NCBI GenBank assembly: GCA_030603805.1
Contig: JAUVXD010000003.1
Coordinates: forward strand, 1-64,000
Length of the DNA stretch: 64,000 nt
Origin: Acholeplasmataceae bacterium
GTDB taxonomy: Bacteria > Bacillota_I > Bacilli_A > Acholeplasmatales > Acholeplasmataceae
Direction: 5' to 3'
Position numbers and translations under genes: made by a program. Positions 14,319 through 22,317 of the stretch are shown piece by piece (the first letter of the stretch is position 1; each line of letters starts with the position of its first letter). The notes under the pieces were generated by a model. That model was given only the letters and a program-made list of their open reading frames with translations. It did no database searches and was not told the origin of the DNA.

Positions 14319-14870
14319 ATGATCGTTTTAGTTGGAGCAAGTGCCAGCGGTAAAACTGAATTAGCCAAACTTTTATATCAGACCTATGGCTATCATAAAT
14401 GTGTGACAACAACAACTAGAAGTCCAAGACACAACGAAAAAAATGGCGTAGATTACCATTTTTTAAGTCATGAAGCTTTTGATATGCTTATAAAAAAAGG
14501 TGACTTCCTCGAAGTGACAAGATATCAAGGTGAAAAATACGGCATCCAAAAAAAGGATGTAGATGTTCATGGTATCGTAATTGTTGATCCTGATGGGGCA
14601 AATACACTCGCCTATAAACTTAAAGAAGATGCCTATATCATTTATGTTGAAACCAGTGAATCCTTAAGATCATATCGTATGCATTTGCGGAAAGACCATC
14701 CTGATATGATAGAAAAAAGATTGGAATTTGATCGTAAAGTATTTCATAAAGAGCATTTCGTCAAGATTGATCTCATAGTTAATAATGAAGATAAACCCCT
14801 TGAAGATTTAGCTTTTTATGTACATCAAGCTTATCAGCTATATCTTAAAGCAGTCGTTAAGAAAGTTTAG
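14319..14870 (+). CDS. Guanylate kinase-like protein
   Basis: A 183-residue P-loop kinase with GASASGKTE at the N-terminus and the GMP-binding block TTTRSPRHNEKNGVDYHF near residue 30, as in guanylate kinase (GMP + ATP to GDP + ADP). It lacks parts of the usual C-terminal region and is somewhat short, so it may be a paralogue beside a canonical gmk elsewhere. The start is ATG 14319 with GAGG at 14304; a GTG at 14310 is too close to that site. It is followed after 8 bp by a GNAT gene. Confidence 0.82.
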   Translation: MIVLVGASASGKTELAKLLYQTYGYHKCVTTTTRSPRHNEKNGVDYHFLSHEAFDMLIKKGDFLEVTRYQGEKYGIQKKDVDVHGIVIVDPDGANTLAYKLKEDAYIIYVETSESLRSYRMHLRKDHPDMIEKRLEFDRKVFHKEHFVKIDLIVNNEDKPLEDLAFYVHQAYQLYLKAVVKKV

Positions 14871-14878
14871 GTGAACCT

Positions 14879-15373
14879 ATGATTATTCGAAGACTTTATT
14901 CATCAGATGCGAAAGGATATCAAGAACTTCGTTTAAAAGCACTCAAAAATCATCCTGAAGCCTACGGTTCTTCTTATGAAGAAGAGTCTGAATTTTCAAT
15001 CGAGGTTTTTGAACAAAGATTATCAAACCCTGACCATTTAACATGGGGTGCATATGTTGATGAACGTCTTGCAGGTGTGGTTACACTCATCACCAGCACA
15101 AGAAAGAAAACCATGCATAATGGAACCATAGTTGCGATGTATGTAGATGATTTATACAGACGACATGGCATAGGTAGTTATCTGTTGAAACATGCCATTA
15201 TTGAAGCAAAATCAAAATCAATATTAAATCTTTATTTAACCGTCACGACAACCAATCTCGTCGCTAAAAAACTTTATAGTTCATTCGGATTTGTTACGTA
15301 TGGCATTGAAAAGAACGGATTAAAAATTGATCAACAATATTTTGATAGTGAACTGATGGTACTCTACTTATAA
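14879..15373 (+). CDS. GNAT-family N-acetyltransferase
   Basis: A 164-residue GNAT with IIRRLYSSDAKGYQELRLKAL at the start (the usual substrate-site helix), YVDDLYRRHGIGSYLL as the acetyl-CoA motif near 90-105, and TTNLVAKKLYSSFGFVTYG near the end. This resembles the single-domain family often annotated PF00583, with unknown substrate. AGGTG overlaps the kinase stop and supports co-translation. Confidence 0.87.
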   Translation: MIIRRLYSSDAKGYQELRLKALKNHPEAYGSSYEEESEFSIEVFEQRLSNPDHLTWGAYVDERLAGVVTLITSTRKKTMHNGTIVAMYVDDLYRRHGIGSYLLKHAIIEAKSKSILNLYLTVTTTNLVAKKLYSSFGFVTYGIEKNGLKIDQQYFDSELMVLYL

Positions 15374-15375
15374 AA

Positions 15376-15401
15376 AAACACCAAGTTTGGTGTTATTTTT
15401 T
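15376..15401. terminator. Bidirectional terminator
   Basis: AACACCA pairs with TGGTGTT (about 15377-15394), flanked by seven As and nine Ts. It overlaps the stop codon of the converging minus-strand gene. Confidence 0.8.
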
Positions 15402-15905
15402 TTCTAAAAGTGAAGCAAGTTTTGGGATATTACCATGTTGAAGTCTAAAGATTGTCCATGCTTCTAAATGATCTGCGCCCATTTTTTTATAAAATTCAAT
15501 GGATGGTGTATTCCAATCCAAGCACCACCAATCTAAACGTTTACAACCTCGATCATGGGCTATTTTTGCTAGAGCAGCAAGCATATATTTACCATAACCT
15601 TTACCGCGATGGGTTTCTAAAACATAAAGGTCTTCTAAAAAAAGATTGGCCTGACCTAAAAAAGTGGAATAATTTGGATAAAAAAGAGCAAAAGCAACTG
15701 GTATACCTTTAGCCTCACCAATTATGACTTCAGCTTGTTTTAACTCAAAAAGAGTTTTCTCAATAGATGCTATCGTTGCAACCACTTGATCTTCCATATG
15801 CTCATAAATAGCAAGAGATGTAATAAAATCTAAAATGAGTTGAGAATCATCTTTTGTTGCATGCCTAATGATAAAATTTTCATCGGGTGTATTAATGGAT
15901 GTCAT
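15393..15905 (-). CDS. GNAT acetyltransferase, diamine/spermidine type
   Basis: A 170-residue GNAT with the pattern of diamine (SSAT-like) acetyltransferases: IRHATKDDSQLILDFI at the start, LFLEDLYVLETHRGKGYGKYML around the acetyl-CoA loop, and RLDWWCLDWNTPSIEFYKKMGA near the end. The DWNxxSxxFYxxxGA block is characteristic of that group, so a polyamine substrate is a fair guess. ATG 15905 with AAAGG upstream is preferred over an in-frame GTG at 15917. Confidence 0.85.
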   Translation of the reverse strand: MTSINTPDENFIIRHATKDDSQLILDFITSLAIYEHMEDQVVATIASIEKTLFELKQAEVIIGEAKGIPVAFALFYPNYSTFLGQANLFLEDLYVLETHRGKGYGKYMLAALAKIAHDRGCKRLDWWCLDWNTPSIEFYKKMGADHLEAWTIFRLQHGNIPKLASLLEKK

Positions 15906-15985
15906 AATAATAACCACCTTTCATTGTCATACTATAATGATAACATAACCCATTTCTTTTTTTTATCTTGTTCATTGAAAGATTA

Positions 15986-15994
15986 TGATATAAT
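15986..15994 (+). promoter_or_regulatory. Extended -10 promoter
   Basis: TGA followed by a perfect TATAAT (15989-15994), 29 nt before the GNAT start at 16024. Confidence 0.6.
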
Positions 15995-16023
15995 AATTCC
16001 AAATAAATAGAAGAAGGTATCCG

Positions 16024-16875
16024 ATGGCACTCGTATTTTATGATTCAGTAGATGATTTTTTAACACATCATGAATCTATGCTTCTCAAGCATGAAGCGAA
16101 ACATCAACTCATGTTAAGTAACGCTTATCGATTGAAGACAAATGCATCCAAACCCAATCATTTTATGGGCATCATTCATGAAAATCATGACATTAAAGTC
16201 ATCTTTTTGTATATGGCACCTTATAATCTTCTAGTAGATTCGTTTTCAGAAATTTCAACTGAAGATCTCTATGACTTTACCTTTGCGATTTATCAAAAAT
16301 GCCCAAGTTTACCCGGAATCAATGCCCCATTTTATATTGCTGAACCCTTTTGTGAGTTTTTTCATCAAATCTCAGGAAAATTCTACTACAAAAGATTGGG
16401 AATGGACATCATGGTACTTCATGAACTAGAATCCATTGATTTACCTAAAGGATCGATGAGGCTTGCAACATTGGATGACTTAAATCTCGTGAACCAATGG
16501 GTTTTATCCTTTCATCAAGAATCACTCAATGAGGCAGTCAAACTTGAAGATGTCGATAAGTCCAACAGACTTAGAATTGAACAATCCAGACTTTTTTTAT
16601 TTGAAAATGAACACCAAATGATTGTATCGATGGGTGCTATTGCAAGGACTTTACAAAAGGGATGTTCATTGTCTTTAATTTATTCAGATGCTTTAAAAAG
16701 AAATCAAGGGTATGGACTTGCCATTACACATTATCTATCAAAGCACATTTTAAGTTTAGGATATGAGTACGTCACGCTCTTCGTTGATCTATCAAATCCC
16801 ATATCCAATCGTGTGTATCAAAAGCTAGGATTTAAAGTGATTTCAAGTCAATATGACTTTCGTCTGATTGATTGA
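16024..16875 (+). CDS. Long GNAT-family acetyltransferase
   Basis: A 283-residue protein. The C-terminal half (about 140-283) is a GNAT domain with MGAIARTLQKGCSLSLIYS, RNQGYGLAITHYLSKHIL (acetyl-CoA loop) and LSNPISNRVYQKLGFK. The N-terminal half lacks a recognisable acetyl-CoA loop and may be a degenerate GNAT, as in FR47-like tandem proteins. The function is unknown. A GAAGG site precedes the ATG. A 12-bp terminator stem overlaps its last codons. Confidence 0.82.
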   Translation: MALVFYDSVDDFLTHHESMLLKHEAKHQLMLSNAYRLKTNASKPNHFMGIIHENHDIKVIFLYMAPYNLLVDSFSEISTEDLYDFTFAIYQKCPSLPGINAPFYIAEPFCEFFHQISGKFYYKRLGMDIMVLHELESIDLPKGSMRLATLDDLNLVNQWVLSFHQESLNEAVKLEDVDKSNRLRIEQSRLFLFENEHQMIVSMGAIARTLQKGCSLSLIYSDALKRNQGYGLAITHYLSKHILSLGYEYVTLFVDLSNPISNRVYQKLGFKVISSQYDFRLID

Positions 16876-16893
16876 TGACGAAAGTCATTTTAT
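16853..16893 (+). terminator. Terminator overlapping the CDS end
   Basis: ATGACTTTCGTC (16853-16864) pairs perfectly with GACGAAAGTCAT (16877-16888), followed by TTTTATTT. The left arm is coding sequence of the GNAT gene. Confidence 0.75.
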
Positions 16894-16932
16894 TTACTTT
16901 TAACTATTTTAATAGATATTTTGAATCTCAAA

Positions 16933-16941
16933 TGATATAAT
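16933..16941 (+). promoter_or_regulatory. Extended -10 promoter of fabV
   Basis: TGA followed by a perfect TATAAT (16936-16941), 42 nt before the fabV start. Confidence 0.6.
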
Positions 16942-16983
16942 GTTTAAGAACGTCTATTCAAGATTGATCAAGGAGAATTTCAT

Positions 16984-18177
16984 ATGCAAATCAAACCATC
17001 AATTCGCTCAAATATCTTTACCAACTCACATCCTTTTGGATGTAGACAAAATGTCTTAAATCAAATTAATGAAGCTAAAGCCTTTGAACCTTTCAAAGGA
17101 CCTAAAAATGTACTCATCATTGGAGGCTCCTCTGGATATGGACTCTCCTCAAGAATTGCTCTCACTTATGCATGCAAATCTAACACCATTAACGTTTCCT
17201 ATGAATCAGCACCTAAAGGCAATCGTCCAGGCTCTGCGGGATGGTGGAATAACATCTATTTTCAATCGTTAACCAAAGACACCAACCTCATCCATAAAGA
17301 TTTTGTTGGTGACGCTTTCTCATTAGAAATGAAACAAGAGATTGTGAGTTATGTCAAAAACACCTTCGGGAAACTTGATTTGGTCATCTATTCACTTGCA
17401 GCCGGTGCAAGAAGAGATGAAACAACTGGTGAAGCAGTTCGTTCACAAATCAAGACCATTGGAGAAGATGCTTTAGGTAAAACAATTGATCTCGCTGATT
17501 TAACCATTAAAGACTTACTTGTCACTCAAGCATCCGAACAAGATATTAAAGATACTGTCTTTGTGATGGGTGGCAGTGACTGGAAAGCATGGATTGATAT
17601 CTTAGATCAAAACAATCTATTAAATGAAGGATTTAAAACGATATCTTATACGTATATTGGTGGACCTACAACAGAACGCATTTATCGGGGTGGAACACTT
17701 GGCAAAGCCAAAGCTGACTTAGAAAATCAAGCTGCACTCATGAATGCGCATTTAAGTAAAACCCTCAAAGGTGAAGCATTAATATCCTCTTCAAAAGCGG
17801 TTGTGACAAAAGCGAGTGTATTTATTCCTCAAATGCCGCATTATGTTTCCTGTCTTTTTGAAGTCATGATGAAGCATGGTGTGCATGAGACCATCATCGA
17901 GCACAAATATAGACTTTTTAAAGATATGGTTTATGGAAATAAACGGATTATTGATGAAAAAAATCGAATTCGTTTAGATCATTTAGAAATGGATCCAAAA
18001 ATCCAAGAAGAAACCATCCATCTGATGACCTCTTTACCAGACGATGAGTTTTTCAAACTCAAAGGCACGAAGCAATTCTTAAAGGAAGTGTTTCAAATTC
18101 ATGGTTTTGATTATGATTCCATTGATTATGAAACTGAAATTGATATTGAAGCATTATCAGAATTAAAACCAGAATAA
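16984..18177 (+). CDS. fabV: Enoyl-ACP reductase FabV (trans-2-enoyl reductase)
   Basis: A 397-residue FabV/TER-type reductase. The opening IKPSIRSNIFTNSHPFGC is diagnostic, the NAD(H) site is GGSSGYGLSSR near 47-57, and the active-site series Y224, Y234 and K243 lies one residue off the Y225/Y235/K244 numbering I recall for Yersinia FabV. It reduces trans-2-enoyl-ACP (or -CoA) with NADH, the last step of each elongation cycle. The fatty acid operon at 34.6-42.4 kb has no fabI, fabK or fabL, so this gene probably completes that pathway. AAGGAG precedes ATG and a terminator follows at 18188. Confidence 0.95.
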   Translation: MQIKPSIRSNIFTNSHPFGCRQNVLNQINEAKAFEPFKGPKNVLIIGGSSGYGLSSRIALTYACKSNTINVSYESAPKGNRPGSAGWWNNIYFQSLTKDTNLIHKDFVGDAFSLEMKQEIVSYVKNTFGKLDLVIYSLAAGARRDETTGEAVRSQIKTIGEDALGKTIDLADLTIKDLLVTQASEQDIKDTVFVMGGSDWKAWIDILDQNNLLNEGFKTISYTYIGGPTTERIYRGGTLGKAKADLENQAALMNAHLSKTLKGEALISSSKAVVTKASVFIPQMPHYVSCLFEVMMKHGVHETIIEHKYRLFKDMVYGNKRIIDEKNRIRLDHLEMDPKIQEETIHLMTSLPDDEFFKLKGTKQFLKEVFQIHGFDYDSIDYETEIDIEALSELKPE

Positions 18178-18187
18178 GAAAATAATG

Positions 18188-18215
18188 AGTTAGGGTATGA
18201 TTCCTAACTTTTTTC
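18188..18215 (+). terminator. Rho-independent terminator
   Basis: AGTTAGG (18188-18194) pairs with CCTAACT (18203-18209) over an 8-nt loop, followed by a T-run. Confidence 0.85.
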
Positions 18216-18254
18216 TTAATTTGATAAGAATCGTCTTTTTTTATAGGATATCTA

Positions 18255-18263
18255 TGCTATATT
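18255..18263 (+). promoter_or_regulatory. Extended -10 promoter
   Basis: TGC followed by TATATT (18258-18263), 24 nt before the GTG start of the GGDEF gene. Confidence 0.5.
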
Positions 18264-18287
18264 TAAAATGAAAAGGAAGAGATATTC

Positions 18288-19211
18288 GTGCACAATAAGT
18301 ATCTAGATCAAGCAAAAAAGAAACTACAAGACCATTACAACATTGATTTAGTCAAAGACATCCTGCTTGGTAAAAGGGATCGTGTTTTACTTTTTGCTGA
18401 TGTCTCAAATCCTCAAGATGTTTGGCTCGAAGTCATTTCAAATACACTGCTGCTCATCGGTTTTCCTGATTATCAATCCATTTCTTTAAACATAATGCTT
18501 GAGAAAATTGATTATCAAAACAAATATGCAGAGGTCGCAGGCATGGTCGAATATAAAGATTATGTTTATGGTGAGTTGTTTCGATTTAATCAAGATATTG
18601 ATGTCACCATACCACTGAAAACCAATTTAGGAAAAACGTGGGTCAGATTCAACTCCTATCCAGTTAATGAACATCCAAACCTCATCACCTTATACTTATC
18701 TAACGTGACAGAGTTGATGGTCCACGAGGAAGAACTTTATGAAAAGACACATAAAGATCCACTCACGGGTTTATTTAATAAATACACCTTTGACTTTCAT
18801 TATGGAGAAAGATATTTAAAAGATCATTTGCATGTGATGTACTTGGATTTAGATAACTTTAAAGTCATTAACGATACCTATGGTCATCCAATTGGAAATT
18901 GGTACTTAGTCGAGTTTGCTCGTCTTCTAAAATCATTTGAAACCACGTATACGAAGTTTTATCGCATTGGTGGAGATGAATTTATTGGTCTCATTTTTGA
19001 AAACAGTGATACAGTGAAAGAAATGGCACAAACCATCATTGATAAAACACATTCAATTGTTCTAAAAGAACAAATTCAAACTTTATCGGTATCGATTGGA
19101 ATTATTCAATCCATATTTGGAGAAGATCTCGCTCGAAAGGCAGATGATGTACTCTATAAAGCTAAAAAGTCTGGAAAAAACAAGTACTTATTCGAAATCG
19201 AAAGTCGTTAA
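18288..19211 (+). CDS. Diguanylate cyclase with N-terminal sensor domain
   Basis: A 307-residue protein. Residues 1-145 form a PAS-like sensory region without membrane segments. Residues 155-305 are a GGDEF domain with DPLTGLFNK, DLDNFKVINDTYGH (D187 region) and an intact G228-G-D-E-F232. It should make c-di-GMP from two GTP. The inhibitory RxxD site usually found just upstream reads TTYT (219-222), so feedback control by that site is absent. It starts at GTG behind GGAAG. No EAL or HD-GYP phosphodiesterase lies in the window. Being soluble, it likely senses a cytoplasmic signal. Confidence 0.9.
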   Translation: MHNKYLDQAKKKLQDHYNIDLVKDILLGKRDRVLLFADVSNPQDVWLEVISNTLLLIGFPDYQSISLNIMLEKIDYQNKYAEVAGMVEYKDYVYGELFRFNQDIDVTIPLKTNLGKTWVRFNSYPVNEHPNLITLYLSNVTELMVHEEELYEKTHKDPLTGLFNKYTFDFHYGERYLKDHLHVMYLDLDNFKVINDTYGHPIGNWYLVEFARLLKSFETTYTKFYRIGGDEFIGLIFENSDTVKEMAQTIIDKTHSIVLKEQIQTLSVSIGIIQSIFGEDLARKADDVLYKAKKSGKNKYLFEIESR

Positions 19212-19212
19212 A

Positions 19213-19242
19213 AGAAAAAAATGAGCCAGGGCTCATTTTTCA
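19213..19242. terminator. Bidirectional terminator
   Basis: ATGAGC (19221-19226) and GCTCAT (19231-19236), flanked by As and Ts, lie between the converging GGDEF and copper chaperone genes. Confidence 0.8.
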
Positions 19243-19457
19243 TTGTTAGCCGGTACTGCACGATAGCCGAGTCTTCCAACTGTTTCAGCAACCATTTGAT
19301 CACTCACTTTAGATTCATCAAGTGTGATCACAAGTTTACTGTCACTTAGATAAACTTCTACATCCTCAATATCCTTATTTTTCTTAAGCAGCTTTGAAAT
19401 TGCAGAAGAGCAACTTACACAGTGCATACCGATGACATCGTACGTCTTTTTTTCCAT
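19233..19457 (-). CDS. copZ: Heavy-metal-associated (CopZ-like) chaperone
   Basis: A 74-residue single HMA domain with the metal site GMHCVSC at about 9-15, the usual length for CopZ. It carries Cu(I) in the cytoplasm to a CopA-type P1B ATPase or a sensor. I start it at 19457, where AAGGAGG precedes ATG; the longer frame to 19529 lacks a ribosome binding site. No copA or copY is adjacent, which is unusual. The divergent neighbour is an MFS pump and its link to copper is unclear. Confidence 0.85.
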   Translation of the reverse strand: MEKKTYDVIGMHCVSCSSAISKLLKKNKDIEDVEVYLSDSKLVITLDESKVSDQMVAETVGRLGYRAVPANNEK

Positions 19458-19590
19458 GACATTTACCTCCTTATGCACTTTCATTTCACCCTTTTTTAGT
19501 TCAAAAGTCAAATCAGACGCATTTGACACAAAATCTAATAGTATCTACAAAAAAATGAGTATAATAAGAGTAATGATTTTTGGAGGCATT

Positions 19591-20802
19591 ATGAAACGAA
19601 GAATCTATATCATCATTCTCTTTTTCTTCATTCAGGGGATTATTCATAATTTAGGACATCCTGTTACTCCCGCATTCGTCAGAGGTTTAGAGATTCCAGA
19701 TTATATGTTTGGTGTCTTTTTTTCTGCCATGAGTTTAGGACTTATGATCGGAGGTCCCATTTGGGGTGTTTTAGGTGATCGAGGACATCAAAGATTATAT
19801 GCTATGTTTGGTTTAACTATTTATAGTGTTGCTCAGTTCTTTTTTGGATATATTGGTTCAAGTTTTTGGATGGTCATTTTTAGACTCATTGCAGGGCTTG
19901 GTGTTGTCAGCGCTTTAACTATTATGACTGGACAGCTGATTGCATATTCGGATATTAAAGATCGTGCAAAACATTTAGCTTATGCTGCAGCAGCATCGAC
20001 ATTAGGAGCATCTTTAGGATATTTCTTAGGGGGATTTCTTTCGAAAAATCCGCACATGATCTCTTTACTTGGTACAAGTGATCTTAGAGTCATCTTTTTG
20101 ATTCAAGCGTTACTCAATATGGGCTATGTTGGACTCATCTTTTGGCTCTACCAAGAAGATACAATGGATCCTCAACATGCACTATCTAAAACATCTATGA
20201 TGGATAGCTTAAAGAATTTAACTAAAATCGATAAAAGCTTACTCATATTTTTAATTTCATTAACCTTTATGACAATTGGAAGTATCAACTTAAGTAAATA
20301 TATTGATGTTTATTTTGACGAACTTGGATATGATCCACAACAACTAGGAACCTACGTCATGGTCACAGGTATCGCCTCACTTCTTGCAAGCATCTTTTTA
20401 GTGCCTTTGTTTGCTAAAGTCAAAAGACAATTATCTTTTATTGGAATCTCTCATGTGATGGCTTCAATCATTATATTCTATGTTTTCAGAGGATCAAATT
20501 TTCTTTTGATGATGTATACTTTTTACATGGTTTATGTGGTGATTAAAACCATTTACACACCACTTGAACAAAGTTATATCGCTAAAAACATTTTACCAGG
20601 TCAATACGGTGCAACCATGGGCCTTAGACAATCCTTTGTCTCGTTTGGTATGGTCATTGGGCCATTAATTGGAGGTTTTGTCTATGACCAAAAACCCCTG
20701 TGGCTATTCGATTTTAGTGCCATCGCCTTTTTGATTGGCGTCTTACTGCTCTTTGGAGTTTACCTCCTAGAAACTGGGCTTACCAAAAAGCGAAGTAATT
20801 AA
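19591..20802 (+). CDS. MFS transporter, drug-efflux type
   Basis: A 403-residue protein with 12 hydrophobic segments. The MFS motif A between TM2 and TM3 reads GVLGDRGHQR and the N-half helix 4 carries the RLIAGLGVVSA pattern. This is typical of TetA/multidrug proton antiporters; the substrate is unknown. I choose ATG 19591 behind TTGGAGG rather than the long upstream frame. A TATAAT lies at 19560-19565 without a good -35. A strong terminator follows at 20814. Confidence 0.88.
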   Translation: MKRRIYIIILFFFIQGIIHNLGHPVTPAFVRGLEIPDYMFGVFFSAMSLGLMIGGPIWGVLGDRGHQRLYAMFGLTIYSVAQFFFGYIGSSFWMVIFRLIAGLGVVSALTIMTGQLIAYSDIKDRAKHLAYAAAASTLGASLGYFLGGFLSKNPHMISLLGTSDLRVIFLIQALLNMGYVGLIFWLYQEDTMDPQHALSKTSMMDSLKNLTKIDKSLLIFLISLTFMTIGSINLSKYIDVYFDELGYDPQQLGTYVMVTGIASLLASIFLVPLFAKVKRQLSFIGISHVMASIIIFYVFRGSNFLLMMYTFYMVYVVIKTIYTPLEQSYIAKNILPGQYGATMGLRQSFVSFGMVIGPLIGGFVYDQKPLWLFDFSAIAFLIGVLLLFGVYLLETGLTKKRSN

Positions 20803-20813
20803 GAAAAATATTT

Positions 20814-20842
20814 GACATGACACGACAAAGTGTCATGTTTTT
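20814..20842 (+). terminator. Rho-independent terminator
   Basis: CATGACAC (20816-20823) pairs with GTGTCATG (20830-20837) over a GACAAA loop, then five Ts. Confidence 0.88.
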
Positions 20843-20856
20843 GTTTTAAAACACTA

Positions 20857-20885
20857 TTGAAATAAAAGCGCTTTCATGATACAAT
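20857..20885 (+). promoter_or_regulatory. Promoter of the serine operon with cre-like site
   Basis: TTGAAA (20857-20862), 17-bp spacer, then TACAAT (20880-20885) preceded by TGA. The spacer contains TAAAAGCGCTTTCA (20863-20876), matching 13 of 14 bases of the palindrome TGAAAGCGCTTTCA, the optimal CcpA cre form. Binding there would block the promoter. Confidence 0.7.
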
Positions 20886-21066
20886 GGTTTTAGTTAAGAA
20901 AAGCACGTTTCTAGGTATACTTTTTTTATTTTTTAAGTCTTAAAACAGAGCAGTTATGAAATCTATGATGGAGAAAACAGCTTTGAATCAGAAAAAGGAT
21001 TTGACATTCATGTCAAAGAAAGAAAAAAGAATTAAATGAGCTCTCAAGAGAAAAGGAGTATTTTTT
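20886..21066 (+). other. Leader of the serine operon
   Basis: About 175 nt between the promoter and the DUF1015 start. It contains a TTTGACA/TGTCAAA hairpin around 21000-21018 without a T-run and no recognisable riboswitch. A 27-codon frame (20956-21039) has no ribosome binding site. Confidence 0.4.
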
Positions 21067-22317
21067 ATGTCGCAATTTGATCGAGGAAAGCCATTTCGCT
21101 TACCTCACATGCTATTGCCAAAAAAGCATGTAGATTTAACTAAATGGGCCGTTGTTGCCTGTGACCAGTTTACAAGTAATCCAAAGTATTGGAAAGATTT
21201 AAAACGTTTTATTGGTCAGGCACCTTCAACTTACAACATGATTTTACCCGAAGTTTATCTTGAAACGATGGATGAAAAAACCATTGATCAAATCAATCAA
21301 ACCATGTATCAATATCTTCATGATGATATTTTAGAAGATATAGGACCATCGATGATGCTTATTGAACGAACAGCTGAAATCGGGATGAATCGTTTGGGAT
21401 TGATGTTATCAATTGATTTAGAAGCTTATGCGTATCAAGAAGGCAGCAAACCTATGATTAGAACCACAGAAAAAACAATTATTGAACGAATACCACCACG
21501 GGTTAAAATAAGAAAAAACGCACCACTTGAGTTAACTCATGTCATGCTACTCATTAATGATCCAGTCAAACAAATCATTGAAAAATTGTATGAAAATCGA
21601 GATCATTTGATTCAAAAATATGATTTTGTCTTAAATATGTTTGGTGGACACTTAAGAGGTTATCAAATCACAGAATGTGACCAAATACTTAAAGAGCTAG
21701 AATCACTCATTGAAGATCAAGACGATCCTGTACTTGCTGTCGTTGGAGATGGTAATCACAGTTTGGCAACAGCCAAAGCACATTGGGAAAATATCAAACA
21801 AACTTTAAGTGATGAAGAACAACAAGATCATCCGGCAAGATTTGCCTTAGTTGAGGTCGTTAATATTTACGATCCAGGTTTAAATTTTGAAGGGATTCAT
21901 CGTGTGTTGTTTAATGCAGATCCAAAATTTCTAATTGATTTATTTCATGCTGTGGATAAAGAAGAAGAAACTTGGGTCTATACGCAAGACATTGGCAAGC
22001 AATCCTTTTATATCCCAAAAAGTACTGCAGAGGCTTATGAGCAAATTCAAACCTATATTGATGACTATTTAAGAAAGCATAAGGAAACATCGATTGACTA
22101 TATTCATGGCGAACATGAACTCATCCAAATATGTCAAAGTCATCCAGGTGCTATTGGCATTAAAATGCCAGCTTTAGAAAAGAAAGACCTTTTTCCATTT
22201 GTTCAATCTGGCAAAGTACTTCCCAGAAAATCATTTTCTATGGGTAGTGCAACAGCGAAGAGATATTATTTAGAAAGTCGTTATATTATGACACATACGA
22301 AAGGAGAAAAATTATGA
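21067..22317 (+). CDS. DUF1015 family protein of serine operon
   Basis: A 416-residue protein matching the DUF1015 (PF06245) pattern: KWAVVACDQFTSNP and YWKDL near the N-terminus, the central VVGDGNHSLATAKAHWE block, and a C-terminal GAIGIKMPALEKKDLFPFVQ followed by LPRKSFSMGSA. The HGEHE region recalls ParB-like/serine kinase folds; this relation is from memory. It starts behind AAAGGAG and overlaps serC by 4 bp. The constant linkage with serC and serA, together with the lack of serB here, suggests a role in phosphoserine metabolism. This is inference. Confidence 0.88.
   Translation: MSQFDRGKPFRLPHMLLPKKHVDLTKWAVVACDQFTSNPKYWKDLKRFIGQAPSTYNMILPEVYLETMDEKTIDQINQTMYQYLHDDILEDIGPSMMLIERTAEIGMNRLGLMLSIDLEAYAYQEGSKPMIRTTEKTIIERIPPRVKIRKNAPLELTHVMLLINDPVKQIIEKLYENRDHLIQKYDFVLNMFGGHLRGYQITECDQILKELESLIEDQDDPVLAVVGDGNHSLATAKAHWENIKQTLSDEEQQDHPARFALVEVVNIYDPGLNFEGIHRVLFNADPKFLIDLFHAVDKEEETWVYTQDIGKQSFYIPKSTAEAYEQIQTYIDDYLRKHKETSIDYIHGEHELIQICQSHPGAIGIKMPALEKKDLFPFVQSGKVLPRKSFSMGSATAKRYYLESRYIMTHTKGEKL

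Noticed and set aside
19458-19529. N-terminal extension of the CopZ-like protein
   Set aside because: The 24 extra residues have no ribosome binding site and do not belong to the HMA fold; AAGGAGG marks the start at 19457.
20956-21039. 27-codon ORF in the serine operon leader, possible leader peptide
   Set aside because: It has no ribosome binding site and no run of serine or regulatory codons.
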